The position numbers were made by a program, and so were the translations under genes. This document shows positions 7,419 to 14,540 of a stretch of 14,577 nt of DNA, in pieces. Under the pieces are notes generated by a model, which had not been told where the DNA came from, searched no databases, and saw nothing but the letters and a program-made list of their open reading frames with translations. Within the stretch, counting starts at the first letter, position 1, and the number at the start of each line of letters is the position of its first letter. Location: assembly GCA_964407055.1 (NCBI GenBank), contig CAYOUD010000059.1, positions 1 through 14,577 of the forward strand, read 5' to 3'. Origin of the DNA: JAQIBY01 sp964407055 (GTDB lineage Bacteria > Bacteroidota > Bacteroidia > Bacteroidales > ML635J-15).

Positions 7419-10127
7419 ATGGCAAACGTAAAACGTGTTTACACCTTTGGAAACAAAGAAGCAGAAGGACGCACTGACATGAAAAACCTCCTTGGAGGAA
7501 AAGGTGCGAATCTTGCAGAAATGAATCTTGTCGGCGTTCCGGTACCTCCGGGATTTACGATTACAACCGACGTCTGTACAGAGTACAATGAAATTGGAAG
7601 AGAAAAAGTAACTGAACTGTTAACGAATGAAGTGAAACAGGCAGTAAAACTTCTTGAAGATATTATGGGAACTAAATTTGGAAGCAATGAAAATCCCTTG
7701 CTTCTTTCAGTACGTTCCGGTGCCCGTGTATCTATGCCTGGCATGATGGATACCGTTCTTAACCTTGGGTTGAATGATGATGCCGTTGAAGGTTTAATCA
7801 AAAAAACCAACAACCCTCGCTTTGCATGGGATTCTTACCGTCGCTTTATTCAAATGTATGGTGATGTTGTTATGGGCATGAAACCCGCTTCAAAAGAAGA
7901 AATTGATCCTTTCGAGCTTATCATTGAAGCCATTAAGGAAGAAAAAAATGTTGAGCTCGATACTCAACTTGAAGTAGCAGACCTAAAAGCAATGGTTGCA
8001 CGCTTCAAAAAAGCCGTTAAAGAAAACACAGGTAAAGAATTTCCGAACGACCCATGGGAGCAATTATGGGGTTCTGTAATGGCTGTTTTCGATTCATGGA
8101 ACAACGACCGCGCTATTTATTACCGCAACATGAACCGTTTTCCTCATGAGTGGGGAACTGCTGTTAATGTTCAGGCAATGGTATTTGGAAACATGGGCGA
8201 AAATTCTGCAACTGGTGTTGCATTTACTCGTGACGCTGGTACAGGAGAAAACATTTTCAACGGTGAATACCTAATCAACGCGCAAGGCGAAGATGTGGTT
8301 TCCGGTGTACGTACGCCACAGGAAATCACCTTAGAAGGCTCTAAACGTTGGGCAAAACTTGCCGGTGTATCAGAAGAAAATCGCAACACAAAATTCCCGT
8401 CACTAGAAGAAACCATGCCGGAAATTTACAAAGCGCTTTTCGACATTCAGAAAAAACTAGAACTGCACTATCGTGACATGCAAGACCTTGAGTTTACCAT
8501 TCAGGATGGAAAACTTTGGTTACTCCAAACCCGTAGCGGAAAACGCACCGGTCCTGCGATGGTAAAAATGGCTGTTGATATGCTTCGCGAAGGCATGCTT
8601 AACGAAAAAGAAGCCCTCCTGAGAGTTGAGCCGAACAAACTCGACGAACTCTTGCACCCCGTTTTCGATAAAACTGCATTGACTGAAGCAAAAACAATGG
8701 CTAAAGGGTTACCTGCATCTCCAGGTGCTGCAACTGGTCAAATCGTTTTCTTTGCTGATGAAGCAGAAAAATATGCACAATCAATGCTCGTTCGTATTGA
8801 AACTTCTCCTGAAGACCTCGAAGGAATGAATATTGCCCGCGGTATTCTTACTGCTCGTGGTGGAATGACTTCTCACGCTGCAGTTGTTGCACGTGGAATG
8901 GGAAAATGCTGTGTTTCAGGAGCCGGAACCATTAAAATCAATTACAAAGAGCGCACCCTCCTTATGGACGGTAGAGCATATAAAGAAGGTGATTGGATTT
9001 CGCTGAACGGTTCTACCGGTGAAGTTTATGATGGACAAATTGCTACTCAAAAACCGGAACTCAGCGGTGATTTTTCCGAATTGATGACACTTGCCGATAA
9101 ATTCACCAAAATGAACGTTCGTACGAATGCAGATTCACCAAAAGATGCAAAAATTGCACGTGAATTTGGCGCTCAGGGAATCGGGCTTTGCCGTACAGAG
9201 CACATGTTCTTCGAAGGTGAAAGAATCAAAGCAGTTCGCGAAATGATTCTCTCTAATGATGAAACAGGACGTCGTAAAGCATTGGCGAAAATCCTACCCT
9301 ATCAACGTGAAGATTTCGAAGGAATTTTCGAAGCAATGCAGGATCTTCCTGTTACTGTTCGTTTGCTCGATCCGCCACTGCATGAATTTGTTCCTCATGA
9401 AGAAGCCAATCAAAAAATAATGGCTGACGAAATGGGAATTTCAGTAGAAGAAGTTAAAGCAAAAGTTGAAGAACTCAGCGAATTTAACCCAATGCTCGGA
9501 CATCGTGGGTGCCGTCTTGGAAACACATATCCTGAAATTACAGAAATGCAGGCTCGTGCTATTATTGAAGCAGCACTTAATTTGAAAGCCAAAGGCATTA
9601 CTGCAAAACCGGAAATCATGATTCCGTTAACGGGAACCCTCACTGAAATGAAAATGCAGGAAGAAATCGTACGTAAAACGATTAAAACGGTTTTCGAAGA
9701 AAAAGGTGACAGTATCGAATTTCTCGTTGGTACCATGATTGAAGTGCCTCGTGCAGCATTGACCGCTGACGAAATTGCTCAATCTGCTGAATTCTTCTCA
9801 TTCGGAACCAACGACTTAACTCAAATGACTTTCGGTTATAGCCGTGACGATGCTGGAAAATTCCTCCCTGTTTATCTGAAAAAAGGCATACTTAAAGATG
9901 ATCCTTTTCAGGTATTAGACCAAACTGGTGTTGGTCAATTAGTGAAAATGGGAACTGAAAAAGGGCGCAAAACAAAGCCGAATTTAAAAGTTGGTATTTG
10001 TGGAGAACATGGTGGAGAACCTTCATCTATAGAATTTTGCCACAATGTGGGAATGAATTACGTTTCATGCTCACCATACAGAGTACCGATTGCTCGCTTA
10101 TCTGCAGCTCAGGCGAATGTAAAATAA
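7419..10127 (+). CDS. ppdK: Pyruvate, phosphate dikinase
   Basis: Interconverts pyruvate + ATP + phosphate and PEP + AMP + pyrophosphate in the cytoplasm, at the glycolysis/gluconeogenesis node. The 902 residues are full length for the bacterial enzyme. The N-terminal nucleotide-binding domain shows LLGGKGANLAEM (24-35) and SVRSGARVSMPGMMDT (97-112). The swivelling phosphohistidine domain carries GGMTSHAAVVARG with catalytic His486. The C-terminal PEP/pyruvate barrel has GLCRTEH, GHRGCRLG (from about 694), FGTNDLTQ (795-802) and VGICGEHGGEP with the catalytic Cys861. All expected catalytic residues are present. The ATG at 7419 follows an A-rich leader typical of the phylum. The gene is monocistronic: divergent from the adhesin genes, convergent with dgt, and closed by a hairpin terminator at 10150. 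Confidence 0.98.
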   Translation: MANVKRVYTFGNKEAEGRTDMKNLLGGKGANLAEMNLVGVPVPPGFTITTDVCTEYNEIGREKVTELLTNEVKQAVKLLEDIMGTKFGSNENPLLLSVRSGARVSMPGMMDTVLNLGLNDDAVEGLIKKTNNPRFAWDSYRRFIQMYGDVVMGMKPASKEEIDPFELIIEAIKEEKNVELDTQLEVADLKAMVARFKKAVKENTGKEFPNDPWEQLWGSVMAVFDSWNNDRAIYYRNMNRFPHEWGTAVNVQAMVFGNMGENSATGVAFTRDAGTGENIFNGEYLINAQGEDVVSGVRTPQEITLEGSKRWAKLAGVSEENRNTKFPSLEETMPEIYKALFDIQKKLELHYRDMQDLEFTIQDGKLWLLQTRSGKRTGPAMVKMAVDMLREGMLNEKEALLRVEPNKLDELLHPVFDKTALTEAKTMAKGLPASPGAATGQIVFFADEAEKYAQSMLVRIETSPEDLEGMNIARGILTARGGMTSHAAVVARGMGKCCVSGAGTIKINYKERTLLMDGRAYKEGDWISLNGSTGEVYDGQIATQKPELSGDFSELMTLADKFTKMNVRTNADSPKDAKIAREFGAQGIGLCRTEHMFFEGERIKAVREMILSNDETGRRKALAKILPYQREDFEGIFEAMQDLPVTVRLLDPPLHEFVPHEEANQKIMADEMGISVEEVKAKVEELSEFNPMLGHRGCRLGNTYPEITEMQARAIIEAALNLKAKGITAKPEIMIPLTGTLTEMKMQEEIVRKTIKTVFEEKGDSIEFLVGTMIEVPRAALTADEIAQSAEFFSFGTNDLTQMTFGYSRDDAGKFLPVYLKKGILKDDPFQVLDQTGVGQLVKMGTEKGRKTKPNLKVGICGEHGGEPSSIEFCHNVGMNYVSCSPYRVPIARLSAAQANVK

Positions 10128-10149
10128 TCTACATTGAAATTATAATGAT

Positions 10150-10179
10150 AAAGCGAAGTCGAAAGGCTTCGCTTTTTTT
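10150..10179 (+). terminator. Rho-independent terminator of ppdK
   Basis: An 8-bp perfect stem (AAGCGAAG, 10151-10158, with CTTCGCTT, 10167-10174) closes an 8-nt loop and is followed by a T run to 10179. It begins 22 bp after the ppdK stop codon. On the minus strand the following sequence is only moderately T-rich, so it acts mainly on ppdK. Confidence 0.88.
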
Positions 10180-10190
10180 ATAGAATACCC

Positions 10191-10317
10191 TACCTGTCAG
10201 GTCAGCCAAGACAACTATACGGCATTTGCCAACTGCACTATATTAATCATTGTTGACATGACAGGTAGAGCGGCATTTGCCAACCGCAGTATGTTAAACA
10301 TTGTTGCCCTGTCATGT
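10191..10317. repeat. Tandem 51-bp repeat with alternating inverted arms
   Basis: Two imperfect tandem units begin with ggcatttgcc at 10221 and 10272 (period 51) and continue with similar sequence through cattgttg. A short arm recurs in alternating orientation: CCTGTCA at 10193-10199, its complement TGACAGG at 10259-10265, and CCTGTCA at 10308-10314. The left pair extends to 9 bp (10191-10199 with 10259-10267), as does the right pair (10257-10265 with 10308-10316). The block fills the gap between the ppdK terminator and the convergent end of dgt. I see no reading frame in it and cannot name its family. Confidence 0.7.
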
Positions 10318-10326
10318 GGGGAACGA

Positions 10327-11694
10327 TCAAATCCGCATTCCGATATCAATTCCTTTGATTCTGCGATAAAGATCAGTCGCGTAATTATCGGTCATTCCGG
10401 AAACGTAATCCAACACTCCCATTACCCGTTCATAATGAGTTTCTCCGTCATAATTAAAATTTTCGGGTAATAATCGCAAGGATTTCTTATCAAAACCATC
10501 CCGATCATTTTTCAGTTTCAACAAAGGCGGCACAAAATGATTCAGCAATTCATACATCACATTGTATCCGGCATTCTCAATTTCTAGCACAGAACGATGA
10601 TTATAAATATGCTTTACGGAAAAATCTGCAATGGCCTGCAAAGCATGATTTTCTTCTTTTATGATATCAAAAAGCGGAGTTTGTAATTCGCCCTTCATGA
10701 TTATTTCAAAATGCTTAATGTATTGCGCTACCACCTCATTCAGCAAACTATTGATGGCAATTGCTCGCAAATACGTAATTTTTTCATTTTTATCATCCGT
10801 CTTATCCAATTTTGACTGAATGATTAACAGATCATTATTTCCGGTATGTTCTACCACGGAAAACAACAAGTCGTAACACCATTTATGTTCAACGATTCCA
10901 AGCCGATGCGCATCTTCAAAATCAATGATGTTGTAACAGATATCGTCAGCGGCCTCAACCAACCAGACAAAAGGATGTCTGAAATAACGCAAGGGATTCG
11001 CGGTATCCTGCAGCATATCGGTATCGGCAGCAATTTCTTGAAACGCCAGTTTCTCGGATTGAAAAAACCCGAATTTTTTACGATGCAGCTGTTTCTTTTC
11101 ACTGCCAATCGACTCACAAGGATATTTTGCGATTGCGGATAATGTTGAATTTGTCAGACGCAAACCGCCTTCGATTTTCCCTTTTTGAGAATGTGTTAAC
11201 ACACGGATTGCATTGGCATTTCCCTCAAATCGAATAAAATCATCCCATTGTGCTTCCGTAAACAAGGATTTTAAATCGGATGCATTTTTTCGGAAAAATG
11301 CAGACATAGCATCTTCGCCAGAATGTCCAAAGGCAGGATTTCCGATGTCATGGCAAAGACAAGCCGATGCAATAACACTCTCCAGCCCGAATTGATAAAA
11401 TTCCATGGCGCATTCATTCAAATCCGCCTGATAGGTTTTGACAATATGTTGTCCGAGCATGGCGCCCAAAGAGCGTCCCACCGAAGAAACTTCGAGTGAA
11501 TGTGTCAATCGATTATGTACAAACACGGAGCCGGGCAATGGAAAAACCTGCGTTTTATTTTGTAAACGGCGAAAGGCAGATGAGAAAATCACTCTGTCAT
11601 AATCCTTCTGATATGCTGTTCGCTGTTGGTCAACTCGTGAATCAGCTTGTTTTCCGAGTCGGCTTTCTGAAAATATCTTATTTAAATCCATCAT
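10327..11694 (-). CDS. dgt: dGTP triphosphohydrolase (HD superfamily)
   Basis: Hydrolyses dGTP (or dNTPs more broadly) to the nucleoside and triphosphate, keeping dNTP pools balanced. The chosen start is the ATG at 11694 (11691 also possible), giving 455 residues and an N-terminus MMDLNKIFSESRLG typical of the family. The frame extends upstream to 11751, but that extension has no family-like sequence. The HD metal site is visible: His65 (NRLTHSLEV), His115-Asp116 (CHDIGNPAFGHSGED) and Asp250 (VEAADDICYNIIDFEDAH). EGNANAIRVLTH (157-168) is the conserved segment after the HD core. The N-terminal DYDRVIFSSAFRRLQNKTQV is also characteristic. A TATCTTTG box ends 4 bases before the ATG, suggesting a very short or absent leader. 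Substrate preference within the family cannot be read from the sequence. Confidence 0.93.
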   Translation of the reverse strand: MMDLNKIFSESRLGKQADSRVDQQRTAYQKDYDRVIFSSAFRRLQNKTQVFPLPGSVFVHNRLTHSLEVSSVGRSLGAMLGQHIVKTYQADLNECAMEFYQFGLESVIASACLCHDIGNPAFGHSGEDAMSAFFRKNASDLKSLFTEAQWDDFIRFEGNANAIRVLTHSQKGKIEGGLRLTNSTLSAIAKYPCESIGSEKKQLHRKKFGFFQSEKLAFQEIAADTDMLQDTANPLRYFRHPFVWLVEAADDICYNIIDFEDAHRLGIVEHKWCYDLLFSVVEHTGNNDLLIIQSKLDKTDDKNEKITYLRAIAINSLLNEVVAQYIKHFEIIMKGELQTPLFDIIKEENHALQAIADFSVKHIYNHRSVLEIENAGYNVMYELLNHFVPPLLKLKNDRDGFDKKSLRLLPENFNYDGETHYERVMGVLDYVSGMTDNYATDLYRRIKGIDIGMRI

Positions 11695-11698
11695 ATTG

Positions 11699-11706
11699 CA
11701 AAGATA
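11699..11706 (-). promoter_or_regulatory. Putative -7 box of dgt, abutting the start codon
   Basis: Minus-strand TATCTTTG fits the TAnnTTTG consensus and ends 4 bases before ATG 11694. A possible -33 element (ATTG) lies 23 bases further upstream. If used, transcription would begin at or near the start codon. Motif match only. Confidence 0.35.
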
Positions 11707-11810
11707 AACAAACAATAATTCACAAGCACCAATGGGGGAAACAAATGACAAATTACTAAGGGGGCGCTAGCTTATCCCGAAAAATTCACCGCAAATAGTT
11801 AGATGTTATC

Positions 11811-11940
11811 TAACCTGCATTATTCATAGAAAATTAAGCATATTTGCATATATCAATATATTAAGGGGCCTTCTAATAATTCTTTTCTTTCAAGAAACAA
11901 ATTTAATGAATAAGATGCAAGGCATAAATTTTCCGGGTTA
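11811..11940. repeat. Dispersed repeat copy, 130 bp, with terminal motifs
   Basis: Starts with taacctgcattattcat (11811-11827) and runs to a terminus ending ccgggtta (11933-11940). From 11811 to about 11923 it is nearly identical to 13806-13919: a handful of substitutions and one 1-base indel. The right end lacks the caaaggg segment of the other copies. Further left, 11773-11789 (tatcccgaaaaattcac) is a 14-of-17 inverted match to the right terminus in its fuller form at 36-52, so an outer boundary at 11773 is possible. No transposase and no useful ORF lie inside, so it resembles a MITE or a REP-like element. It occupies much of the 392-bp gap between dgt and the lipoprotein gene. Confidence 0.78.
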
Positions 11941-12060
11941 TAACAAATACAGTAGCTCTGAAGGGCGATAGAAAAACTTACTTACGCCCACTGAGCTCAT
12001 TTTGGGCAACTCAATGCAACGCACCACAGCGTCTTCAGGGCTGGAATATACACGTCGCAT
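11938..12060 (-). CDS. Possible 40-residue ORF of unknown function
   Basis: An ATG at 12060 opens a 40-codon frame starting MRRVYSSPEDAVVRCIELPK and ending LLYLL. Its TAA is the complement of the last three bases of the adjacent repeat (11938-11940). It begins 27 bp downstream of the lipoprotein gene's stop on the same strand. The composition (acidic-basic N-terminus, hydrophobic tail) is protein-like, but I do not recognise it. It could be a truncated remnant of a longer gene or a chance frame. Confidence 0.25.
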   Translation of the reverse strand: MRRVYSSPEDAVVRCIELPKMSSVGVSKFFYRPSELLYLL

Positions 12061-12086
12061 CTCAAATTTTCAAACCGTAAATTCAC

Positions 12087-13655
12087 TTACCAGAAAATGG
12101 GGTTTCCGGCTTCATTGATGGTAAAAATCCGTTCTTCTTCTCTCCCGTTTTTCGCTTTCAGCCAATAAACAGTCCCGTCAGGCACGGCTTCAAACACTAA
12201 ATTCTGTCCGTCATACACCTGACTATCAATCATTTTCCAAGCATCGTCCCAATAGTACAATTCATATTCTTGCTCTGGTTTCAACTCATCCAAGCGGATA
12301 TTATCTGTTGTTTCGAAAGTTGTCCGGTAGGTTGTTTCCTCAATTCGCAAAGCGATGACTTCTTCCATTGGCAACAGCTTTTCCGTATTTTCTTGCTCAT
12401 CCAAAATAAAGGCAGATCCGGCAGGAACAATTTCCTTTTGGATATAAAAAGCAGGCAAATACATGATTCCATGTGCCATATCCGTAAAAACGGCTTTATT
12501 ATTCTCTATTTCAGCCCAATGAATTGCTTTCCATTCACCTGAATTGAACACACACAGGTAAGCAATATTTTCATTGGATGCATCAAGATTCAGATGCACA
12601 TCCGACACATTGCCATATTCCGCTGTAACATCTGTATAATACGAGCGATTGATATAAGCAGGCATGCTGTCAACCGGTTTTCCGGAAACTTCAATAAGCG
12701 ACGGTTTTTGTGCTGCATAGGTTTTACGATAGACTTTTGCCCAACGATTGGATAATTCATATTCTCCGGGATTGGCTTCGGCTCCCATAAAAATTGACAC
12801 ATCGCCATTTTTATCGAGAATGGCATTCCACGCATGATTGTTTCCTGTATTTGCCCAATACGGCGTATAATCTGATGTCACAGCAATTCCGTTTGCCCGC
12901 ATAGCGAAAATTGCCAGATTTGTCATGTCCTCACAGCGCCCTTTTTTGCCTTCCAGCATTTCCAGATACGATTGGTCAGCCGGATGCTCATAAAAGCGCG
13001 GATCAAATTGAAACCATGAACGGATATCATTATTAATCAGCACAGCAGCCTCAACCGGATTGCTTGGATCAGAAACTGAATCCTGCACCCAGGCATATTC
13101 CTCCATGAAAAACTTGCGCCAGTTTCCCAGTGGTTCATTGGTTGATCGATGCGGTAAAATATATGCACAGAATTCATCGAATGACAAATGCTTTGCCCAA
13201 GGGTTTTCCTGCCATGCCATAAATGCCAAATCAATGTTTTGAATGAGGAATTCAGATGTGATTGTATCGTAATCATAAAGGTATTCGCCGGTTTTGAAAC
13301 TCAGTTCACCATGTTTACTCTCCAACTCATCCCAAGCATCCAATAAAGCATCGTAATTTTCATAATCCAGCACATTAAACGCAATAGGACTTTTATTCTC
13401 ACCATAAAGTTTAAAATCAACCCAGGCATGTTTTTCACCCATGTTTCCAATCAAAAAACAAGCCGCCTGAAACTTAAGACTATCCTCGGGATTTTCATTG
13501 TAATGAAGCAGAACTTTCTCCAGATTCCCGGCATTATTCATGGCTTTTTCAAGGGTTTCAAGCACCGCTTCGGGATATTCTGAATAATTATTTTTATGAC
13601 ATGATGAAACCATCAAAATCAAAACAAAGATAAAACTCAAAGTGAAATATTTCAT
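12087..13655 (-). CDS. Lipoprotein with transglutaminase-like Cys-His domain
   Basis: Predicted membrane-anchored envelope lipoprotein of 522 residues. The N-terminal hydrophobic signal ends in a lipobox VSSC with the lipidated Cys19. Residues about 30-210 are mainly helical and not recognised. The transglutaminase-like core lies about 210-300: GRCEDMTNLAIFAMRANGI places the nucleophile Cys241, and NNHAWNAIL gives His274. The third acid is probably Asp285 or the nearby GAEAN glutamate (E293); I cannot decide which. The C-terminal ~200 residues look beta-rich, with no domain I can name. By family knowledge such folds cleave or cross-link peptides, but no substrate is evident. It is single-gene: the ferritin-like transcript should stop at 13753-13792, so its own promoter must lie between 13656 and about 13750, where only a degenerate TACTTTAG box is visible. 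Confidence 0.88.
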   Translation of the reverse strand: MKYFTLSFIFVLILMVSSCHKNNYSEYPEAVLETLEKAMNNAGNLEKVLLHYNENPEDSLKFQAACFLIGNMGEKHAWVDFKLYGENKSPIAFNVLDYENYDALLDAWDELESKHGELSFKTGEYLYDYDTITSEFLIQNIDLAFMAWQENPWAKHLSFDEFCAYILPHRSTNEPLGNWRKFFMEEYAWVQDSVSDPSNPVEAAVLINNDIRSWFQFDPRFYEHPADQSYLEMLEGKKGRCEDMTNLAIFAMRANGIAVTSDYTPYWANTGNNHAWNAILDKNGDVSIFMGAEANPGEYELSNRWAKVYRKTYAAQKPSLIEVSGKPVDSMPAYINRSYYTDVTAEYGNVSDVHLNLDASNENIAYLCVFNSGEWKAIHWAEIENNKAVFTDMAHGIMYLPAFYIQKEIVPAGSAFILDEQENTEKLLPMEEVIALRIEETTYRTTFETTDNIRLDELKPEQEYELYYWDDAWKMIDSQVYDGQNLVFEAVPDGTVYWLKAKNGREEERIFTINEAGNPIFW

Positions 13656-13752
13656 AGTAAATTTTTTGTCTAAAGTACAGATTTTTACGGAAAATCAGAT
13701 GGTCGGAAATTTGGAAAGTCAAATGCCATATTTAGCTTAAATCGGGAAGTTT

Positions 13753-13792
13753 GAAAAAAAACTTCTCCAAAGTGCTAACTCGGGAGAAGTTT
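13753..13792 (-). terminator. Rho-independent terminator of the ferritin-like gene
   Basis: A 10-bp perfect stem (13759-13768 with 13783-13792) encloses a 14-nt loop. Read on the minus strand, AAACTTCTCC...GGAGAAGTTT runs straight into a run of T. It is about 170 bp downstream of the ferritin-like stop codon, with the repeat at 13806-13950 in between. On the plus strand no continuous T run follows the stem. Confidence 0.82.
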
Positions 13793-13805
13793 ATTTATCG
13801 TTTTC

Positions 13806-13950
13806 TAACCTGCATTATTCATCGCAAAATTAAGCATATTTGCATATATCAATATACTAAGGGGCCTTCTAATAATTCGTTTCTTTCAAGAAATAAATTT
13901 AATGAATAAGATGCAAGGCACAAAGGGAATTCCATGAATAATGCAGGATA
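13806..13950. repeat. Dispersed repeat copy, 145 bp, with 17-bp inverted termini
   Basis: The left end taacctgcattattcat (13806-13822) and the right end atgaataatgcaggata (13934-13950) are inverted repeats matching at 16 of 17 positions. The interior to about 13919 is nearly identical to the copy at 11811. The segment cacaaagggaa (13919-13929) also occurs in the fragment at the window's left edge. No transposase is encoded and I see no convincing target-site duplication. It lies between the ferritin-like gene's stop and its terminator, so it should be transcribed as 3' UTR. Confidence 0.85.
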
Positions 13951-13964
13951 AGGATTTTTATCGA

Positions 13965-14261
13965 TTAAAATGGCCAAAACTGGTTGTCATTCCAAATGCG
14001 TTGTTTAAGGTCTTCGTCTAACTCATGCAAAATTTTATGATGCGTTTTTTCCCAATCAGACAACCATTGATACAGTTCTTTTTCTTTGGAATCAGTAGCA
14101 ATATCAGCCTGATCTCCGTACACTTTGATGGCTTTAGTCTCCATATCGATAGCCGCAGATATTGCAGCTGCTTCAAAACTGGCAGCTTCGATGGATTTTT
14201 TCATGTCATCAGTCAATACCATGTTTGCAATGCCATCATCGGCTTCTTTTGGAAGATCCAC
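13965..14261 (-). CDS. C-terminal half of ferritin-like protein (possible restart at GTG)
   Basis: A 98-residue frame from GTG 14261 holding the second helix hairpin: METKAIKVYGDQA (Glu41) and DWEKTHHKILHEL (Glu71, His74), numbered from the GTG. It begins 21 bases past the in-frame TAA, close enough for translational coupling. Whether it is made is unknown. Confidence 0.45.
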   Translation of the reverse strand: MDLPKEADDGIANMVLTDDMKKSIEAASFEAAAISAAIDMETKAIKVYGDQADIATDSKEKELYQWLSDWEKTHHKILHELDEDLKQRIWNDNQFWPF

Positions 14262-14282
14262 AGATGCAAACTTCCCATCTTT

Positions 14283-14462
14283 TTAGTACGCTTTGTACTG
14301 ATCTGACAGGAATTTTTCATGCAAGACTTCTTCCTTTGTCATAATTTCAAAGATGTTTTGCACATCCGGGTTGTTGGTTTGTGTTGCAACCTGGTTGTAA
14401 AATGCTTTTCCGCGTCGCTCTAAAAGAATCGCTTGTTTTAAAATGTCAAGTGTGTTACTCAT
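14283..14462 (-). CDS. N-terminal half of ferritin-like protein (59 residues)
   Basis: ATG 14462 to TAA 14283-14285 gives 59 residues with the first helix hairpin: ILLERRGKAFYNQV (Glu15) and TKEEVLHEKFL (Glu45, His48). It is truncated compared with the ~165 residues that this single-domain frame would otherwise encode. Confidence 0.45.
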   Translation of the reverse strand: MSNTLDILKQAILLERRGKAFYNQVATQTNNPDVQNIFEIMTKEEVLHEKFLSDQYKAY

Positions 14463-14523
14463 AATGTTTTTGGACTTAGTTTGGAATTAAAACAAGCCAA
14501 TCAGGATAATGTTTAAAGGGGCT

Positions 14524-14540
14524 TAACCCGCATTATTCAC
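14524..14540. repeat. Isolated terminus of the dispersed repeat
   Basis: The sequence taacccgcattattcac matches the left terminus of the 13806 copy at 15 of 17 positions. It lies about 60 bp upstream of the ferritin-like start codon. The following bases to the window end do not resemble the repeat interior, so it is a lone terminus or a diverged copy. Confidence 0.5.

Larger units (their letters stand above)
13965..14462 (-). pseudogene. Rubrerythrin/ferritin-like protein gene interrupted by an in-frame TAA
   Basis: One continuous frame of 165 codons from ATG 14462 encodes a ferritin-like four-helix protein but contains TAA at codon 60 (14283-14285). There is no frameshift: sequence after the stop continues the same fold. 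Likely diiron ligands are Glu15 and E45xxH48 before the stop, and Glu108 and E138xxH141 after it, so each side holds one complete metal half-site. The stop falls in the linker between the two helix hairpins, probably from a GAA-to-TAA change (inferred). A GTG at 14261 could restart the second half. Such proteins usually handle iron or peroxide. It may be a decayed gene, a sequencing error or a genuinely split protein. The terminator is at 13753. Confidence 0.75.

Noticed and set aside
7439..7813. Antisense 124-codon frame inside ppdK
   Set aside because: It lies wholly opposite a strongly conserved gene and has no family-like sequence; a shadow frame.
10327..11751. Longer dgt start at 11751
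   Set aside because: The extra 19 residues do not resemble the family, and a -7-like box lies within them at 11699-11706; the ATG pair at 11691-11694 fits better.
11773..11940. Complete insertion sequence
   Set aside because: Too short, with no transposase frame on either strand.
14283..14285. Recoded stop or alternative genetic code
   Set aside because: TAA terminates four other genes here (both adhesins, ppdK, the lipoprotein), so it is an ordinary stop; specific readthrough cannot be excluded but has no visible support.
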